Source: Neisseria brasiliensis (GTDB taxonomy: Bacteria; Pseudomonadota; Gammaproteobacteria; Burkholderiales; Neisseriaceae). Taken from it: a stretch of DNA of 64,000 nucleotides. Position 1 is the first letter of the stretch. Each line of letters opens with the position of its first letter. Shown piece after piece: positions 60,256 through 64,000 of this stretch. A program made the translations under genes and the position numbers. Location: the NCBI RefSeq assembly GCF_009671065.1, contig NZ_CP046027.1, forward strand, positions 1,612,001 through 1,676,000, given 5' to 3'. The notes under the pieces are model-generated. The model searched no databases, was not told the DNA's origin, and saw only the letters and a list, made by a program, of their open reading frames with translations.

Positions 60256-62859
60256 ATGTCTAACCAAATCTATAAAAAACCGTTACCTGATACCAATCTG
60301 GAATACTTCGACGCACGCCAAGCGTGTGAAGACATCCGCCCCGGCTCATACGACAAGCTGCCGTACACCAGCCGCATTTTGGCGGAAAACTTGGTCAACC
60401 GCGCCGATAAGGTGGATTTGGCCACGCTGCAATCGTGGCTGGGTCAATTGATTGACAACAAACAGGAAATCGATTTCCCATGGTATCCGGCGCGCGTGGT
60501 GTGTCACGATATTTTGGGTCAAACCGCATTGGTGGATTTGGCAGGCTTGCGCGATGCGATTGCCGAAAAAGGCGGCGATCCGGCCAAAGTGAATCCAGTG
60601 GTGCAAACCCAGTTGATCGTCGATCACTCGCTAGCCGTGGAATGCGGCGGCTATGATCCGGATGCCTTCCGCAAAAACCGCGAAATCGAAGATCGCCGCA
60701 ACGAAGACCGTTTCCACTTCATCAACTGGACCAAAACCGCGTTTGAAAATGTAGACGTGATTCCGGCGGGTAACGGCATCATGCACCAAATCAACTTGGA
60801 AAAAATGTCGCCGGTAGTTCAAGTGAAAAACGGCGTGGCTTTCCCGGATACCTGCGTCGGCACCGACTCACACACGCCGCACGTTGATGCATTGGGCGTG
60901 ATTTCCGTGGGTGTAGGTGGTTTGGAAGCCGAAACCGTGATGCTCGGTCGCGCGTCGATGATGCGTCTGCCGGATATTGTCGGCGTGGAACTTACCGGCA
61001 AACGCCAGCCGGGCATTACCGCCACCGACATCGTATTGGCCTTGACCGAATTCTTGCGTAAAGAGCGCGTGGTAGGTGCGTTTGTTGAATTCTTCGGCGA
61101 AGGTGCCGACAGCCTGTCGATTGGCGACCGTGCCACCATTTCCAACATGACCCCTGAATTCGGCGCGACTGCCGCCATGTTTGCCATCGACCAGCAAACC
61201 ATTGATTACCTGAAACTGACCGGCCGCGACGAAGCACAGGTGAAATTAGTGGAAACCTACGCCAAAACCGCCGGTTTGTGGGCAGATGCGCTGAAAATCG
61301 CCGAATATCCACGCGTGTTGAAGTTTGATTTGTCCACCGTGACCCGCAATATGGCCGGCCCGTCAAACCCACATGCGCGTTTCTCAACCACCGATTTGGC
61401 CGCCAAAGGCATTGCCGCCCCTTACGAAGAACCGACCGACGGCAAAATGCCGGACGGCGCAGTGATTATCGCGGCGATTACCTCGTGTACCAATACGTCA
61501 AATCCACGCAACGTGGTGGCCGCTGCCTTGCTGGCGCGCAACGCCAACCGCTTGGGCTTGAAACGTAAACCGTGGGTGAAAACCTCATTCGCACCCGGCT
61601 CAAAAGTGGCAGAAGTGTACCTGAAAGAAGCCGGATTGCTGCCGGAAATGGAAGCCTTGGGCTTCGGCGTGGTCGGTTTTGCCTGCACCACTTGTAACGG
61701 TATGTCCGGCGCGCTCGATCCGAAAATCCAGCAGGAAATCATCGACCGTGATTTGTACGCTACTGCCGTATTGTCGGGCAACCGCAACTTTGACGGCCGT
61801 ATCCACCCGTATGCTAAACAAGCTTTCTTGGCTTCGCCGCCGCTGGTGGTGGCCTACGCGATTGCCGGTTCGATTCGTTTCGACATTGAAAACGACGTAT
61901 TGGGCGTGGTAGATGGCAAAGAAATCCGCCTGAAAGACTTGTGGCCGAGCGATGAGGAAATCGATGCCGTGGTGGCCGAATTTGTGAAGCCGCAGCAATT
62001 CCGCGATATTTACATTCCGATGTTTGACACCGGTGCTGCTGAGCGCGCACCTAGCCCGTTGTACGACTGGCGTCCGATGTCGACCTATATCCGCCGTCCG
62101 CCGTATTGGGAAGGCGCATTGGCAGGCGAGCGCACGCTGAAAGGCATGCGTCCGCTGGCGATTTTGCCTGACAACATCACCACCGACCACTTATCACCGT
62201 CAAATGCGATTCTGCCGAGCAGTGCAGCCGGTGAATACTTGGCGAAAATGGGTTTGCCGGAAGAAGATTTCAACTCTTACGCCACCCACCGCGGCGACCA
62301 CCTGACCGCCCAACGCGCCACTTTTGCCAACCCTAAACTCTTCAATGAGATGGTGAAAAACGAAGACGGCACCACTAAGCAAGGCTCACTCGCCCGCGTG
62401 GAACCGGAAGGCCAAGTGATGCGTATGTGGGAAGCGATTGAAACCTATATGAACCGCAAACAGCCGCTGATTATCGTTGCCGGTGCCGACTACGGCCAAG
62501 GCTCGAGCCGCGACTGGGCAGCTAAGGGTGTGCGTTTGGCCGGTGTGGAAGCGATTGTGGCCGAAGGCTTCGAGCGTATCCACCGCACCAACCTGATCGG
62601 CATGGGCGTGTTGCCGCTGCAATTCAAAGAAGGCACCAACCGCCACACGCTGGCCTTGGACGGCACTGAAACCTACGATGTCATCGGCACACGCGAACCG
62701 CGTTGCGATTTGACCTTGGTGATTCACCGTCAAAACGGCGAAACGGTCGAAGTACCGGTAACCTGCCGCTTGGATACCGCTGAAGAAGTGTTGATTTACG
62801 AAGCCGGCGGCGTGCTGCAACGCTTCGCGCAAGACTTCTTGGAAGGGAACGCCGCCTAA
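60256..62859 (+). CDS. acnD: 2-Methylcitrate dehydratase AcnD (Fe/S-dependent)
   Basis: Aconitase-family enzyme of 867 residues that dehydrates 2-methylcitrate to a methylaconitate, working with PrpF. The 4Fe-4S ligands are the Cys in ITSCTNTSNP and the pair in ACTTCNGMSG. Other aconitase marks are GTDSHTPHVDALGVISVGVGG and the swivel-domain GADYGQGSSRDWAAKG. Length and the prpF neighbour favour AcnD over AcnA. GGAGA precedes the ATG at 60256. Two DUS pairs separate it from prpF. Confidence 0.95.
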   Translation: MSNQIYKKPLPDTNLEYFDARQACEDIRPGSYDKLPYTSRILAENLVNRADKVDLATLQSWLGQLIDNKQEIDFPWYPARVVCHDILGQTALVDLAGLRDAIAEKGGDPAKVNPVVQTQLIVDHSLAVECGGYDPDAFRKNREIEDRRNEDRFHFINWTKTAFENVDVIPAGNGIMHQINLEKMSPVVQVKNGVAFPDTCVGTDSHTPHVDALGVISVGVGGLEAETVMLGRASMMRLPDIVGVELTGKRQPGITATDIVLALTEFLRKERVVGAFVEFFGEGADSLSIGDRATISNMTPEFGATAAMFAIDQQTIDYLKLTGRDEAQVKLVETYAKTAGLWADALKIAEYPRVLKFDLSTVTRNMAGPSNPHARFSTTDLAAKGIAAPYEEPTDGKMPDGAVIIAAITSCTNTSNPRNVVAAALLARNANRLGLKRKPWVKTSFAPGSKVAEVYLKEAGLLPEMEALGFGVVGFACTTCNGMSGALDPKIQQEIIDRDLYATAVLSGNRNFDGRIHPYAKQAFLASPPLVVAYAIAGSIRFDIENDVLGVVDGKEIRLKDLWPSDEEIDAVVAEFVKPQQFRDIYIPMFDTGAAERAPSPLYDWRPMSTYIRRPPYWEGALAGERTLKGMRPLAILPDNITTDHLSPSNAILPSSAAGEYLAKMGLPEEDFNSYATHRGDHLTAQRATFANPKLFNEMVKNEDGTTKQGSLARVEPEGQVMRMWEAIETYMNRKQPLIIVAGADYGQGSSRDWAAKGVRLAGVEAIVAEGFERIHRTNLIGMGVLPLQFKEGTNRHTLALDGTETYDVIGTREPRCDLTLVIHRQNGETVEVPVTCRLDTAEEVLIYEAGGVLQRFAQDFLEGNAA

Positions 62860-62862
62860 GCG

Positions 62863-63003
62863 TTTCAGACGGCCTTGTGTATGCGCAAGGCCGTCTAAAC
62901 TTATGGAATAGCGAGTAGGGTGGGTGTAAACCCACATTAACCAGACAACAAATATTGTGAAAAAAATCAGACGGCCTTAGTATTAAACAGGCCGTCTGAA
63001 ACC
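62863..63003 (+). terminator. Two DUS inverted pairs between acnD and prpF
   Basis: TTTCAGACGGCCTTG with CAAGGCCGTCTAAAC (about 62862-62900, one arm degenerate) and a second pair near 62968-63000. They may dampen rather than block read-through to prpF. Confidence 0.55.
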
Positions 63004-63030
63004 CAAACAAGAACAATAAGGAGAATCCAA

Positions 63031-64000
63031 ATGCCGCAAATTAAAATCCCGGCCGTGTACTACCGTGGCGGCACATCCAAAGGCGTATTTTTCAAACGCA
63101 CCGATTTACCCGAAGCCGCACAACAAGCAGGCGAAGCGCGCGATAAAATCCTGTTGCGCGTGTTGGGCAGCCCCGACCCTTACGGCAAACAAATCGACGG
63201 TTTGGGCAATGCCAGCTCGTCCACCAGCAAAGCCGTAATTTTGGATAAATCCGAACGCGCCGACCACGATGTCGATTATTTGTTTGGTCAAGTATCGATT
63301 GACAAACCGTTTGTCGATTGGAGTGGCAACTGCGGCAACCTTACCGCTGCCGTGGGCGCATTCGCCATTTCACAAGGCTTGGTTGATTCGACCAAAATCC
63401 CTTCAGACGGCATTTGCACCGTCAACATCTGGCAGAAAAACATCGGCAAAACCATCATTGCCCATGTACCGATGCAAAACGGCGAAGTGTTGGAAACTGG
63501 CGATTTTGAGCTTGACGGCGTGACATTCCCTGCTGCCGAAGTGCAAATCGAATTTCTCGACCCTGCCGACGGCGAAGGCAGCATGTTCCCGACCGGCAAT
63601 GTGGTGGACGATTTAGAAGTGCCGAATATCGGTACCTTCAAAGCCACCATGATTAACGCCGGCATTCCGACCATTTTCCTGAACGCCGCCGATTTGGGCT
63701 ACACCGGCACCGAGTTGCAGGACGACATCAACAACGATCCGGCCGCTTTGGAAAAACTGGAAACCATCCGCGCATACGGCGCAGTAAAGATGGGCTTGAT
63801 TCAAGACGTGGCCGAAGCTGCCACCCGCGCGCACACGCCGAAAGTGGCCTTTGTCGCGCCACCGACCGATTACACCGCGTCCAGCGGTAAAGCCATCCAA
63901 GCAGGCGACATCGATTTGCTGGTGCGCGCCATGAGCATGGGCAAACTGCACCACGCCATGATGGGCACAGCTTCCGTTGCCATCGCCACCGCAGCCGCCG
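63031..64000 (+). CDS. prpF: 2-Methylaconitate cis-trans isomerase PrpF (partial, N-terminal 323 residues)
   Basis: Diaminopimelate-epimerase-fold isomerase that converts the methylaconitate made by AcnD into the form used next in the methylcitrate cycle. The ATG at 63031 follows AAGGAGA. MPQIKIPAVYYRGGTSKGVFF, LGNASSSTSKAVIL, SGNCGNLTAAVGAFA and FPTGNVVDDLEVP are the PrpF family blocks. The window ends inside the gene, about 65-70 codons before the expected end. An AT-type DUS lies near 63402. Confidence 0.95.
   Translation, partial: MPQIKIPAVYYRGGTSKGVFFKRTDLPEAAQQAGEARDKILLRVLGSPDPYGKQIDGLGNASSSTSKAVILDKSERADHDVDYLFGQVSIDKPFVDWSGNCGNLTAAVGAFAISQGLVDSTKIPSDGICTVNIWQKNIGKTIIAHVPMQNGEVLETGDFELDGVTFPAAEVQIEFLDPADGEGSMFPTGNVVDDLEVPNIGTFKATMINAGIPTIFLNAADLGYTGTELQDDINNDPAALEKLETIRAYGAVKMGLIQDVAEAATRAHTPKVAFVAPPTDYTASSGKAIQAGDIDLLVRAMSMGKLHHAMMGTASVAIATAAA

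Noticed and set aside
1..64000. tRNA, rRNA, known riboswitches, prophage or toxin-antitoxin genes
   Set aside because: Intergenic regions were read on both strands and none of these was recognised; a covariance-model search could still find small RNAs.

Overview
The window is chromosomal DNA from a Neisseria species. The 10-base DNA uptake sequence GCCGTCTGAA and its complement occur dozens of times, very often as inverted pairs acting as terminators. Gene order (pilM/ponA divergence, cytochrome c4-resB-ccsA, aroE-mtgA, prpB-prpC...acnD-prpF) is neisserial. The dominant 12-base form is AGGCCGTCTGAA rather than the ATGCCGTCTGAA of meningococcus and gonococcus, which points to a commensal of the AG dialect; the species cannot be fixed from this window.

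Layout. 1-19.6 kb is housekeeping: pilM (partial), ponA, engB, cytochrome c4 and its maturation pair resB-ccsA, tsaD, dsbC, priA, a SulP permease divergent from a persulfide-dioxygenase-like metallo-hydrolase, dacB and putP. 19.8-29.6 kb is a complete type I-C CRISPR-Cas locus (cas3-cas5c-cas8c-cas7-cas4-cas1-cas2) with 20 repeats and 19 spacers, lying between putP and putA. An in-frame internal start in cas8c (ATG at 24742 behind a GGAG) encodes the Cas11c small subunit. 29.8-33.4 kb is putA, broken at a run of seven Gs. 33.6-40 kb holds gshA, a citE-like lyase, dusA and cstA with its small partner. At 40.2-43.2 kb are a decayed membrane-protein gene and an OprC-type TonB copper receptor with an FNR-like box upstream. 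43.3-54.3 kb is mostly core metabolism (glnA, aroE-mtgA, a GlcG-like protein, two transporters, hemL, miaB, NCS2 permease). 54.3-64 kb is the methylcitrate (propionate) locus prpB-prpC...acnD-prpF, with LysE, EamA, a frameshifted tautomerase-family gene and a Tam-like methyltransferase between prpC and acnD.

Connections. putP and putA form a proline uptake and oxidation pair split by the CRISPR locus. prpB, prpC, acnD and prpF give the methylcitrate cycle. cas3 to cas1 are nearly gapless and coupled; cas2 sits behind a DUS hairpin. No tRNA, rRNA, complete insertion sequence or recognisable transcription regulator gene was seen. Four apparent one-base frameshifts (putA, the 40 kb membrane gene, the tautomerase-like gene, the 3' end of tam) mean either real decay or switching, or consensus errors in the assembly.
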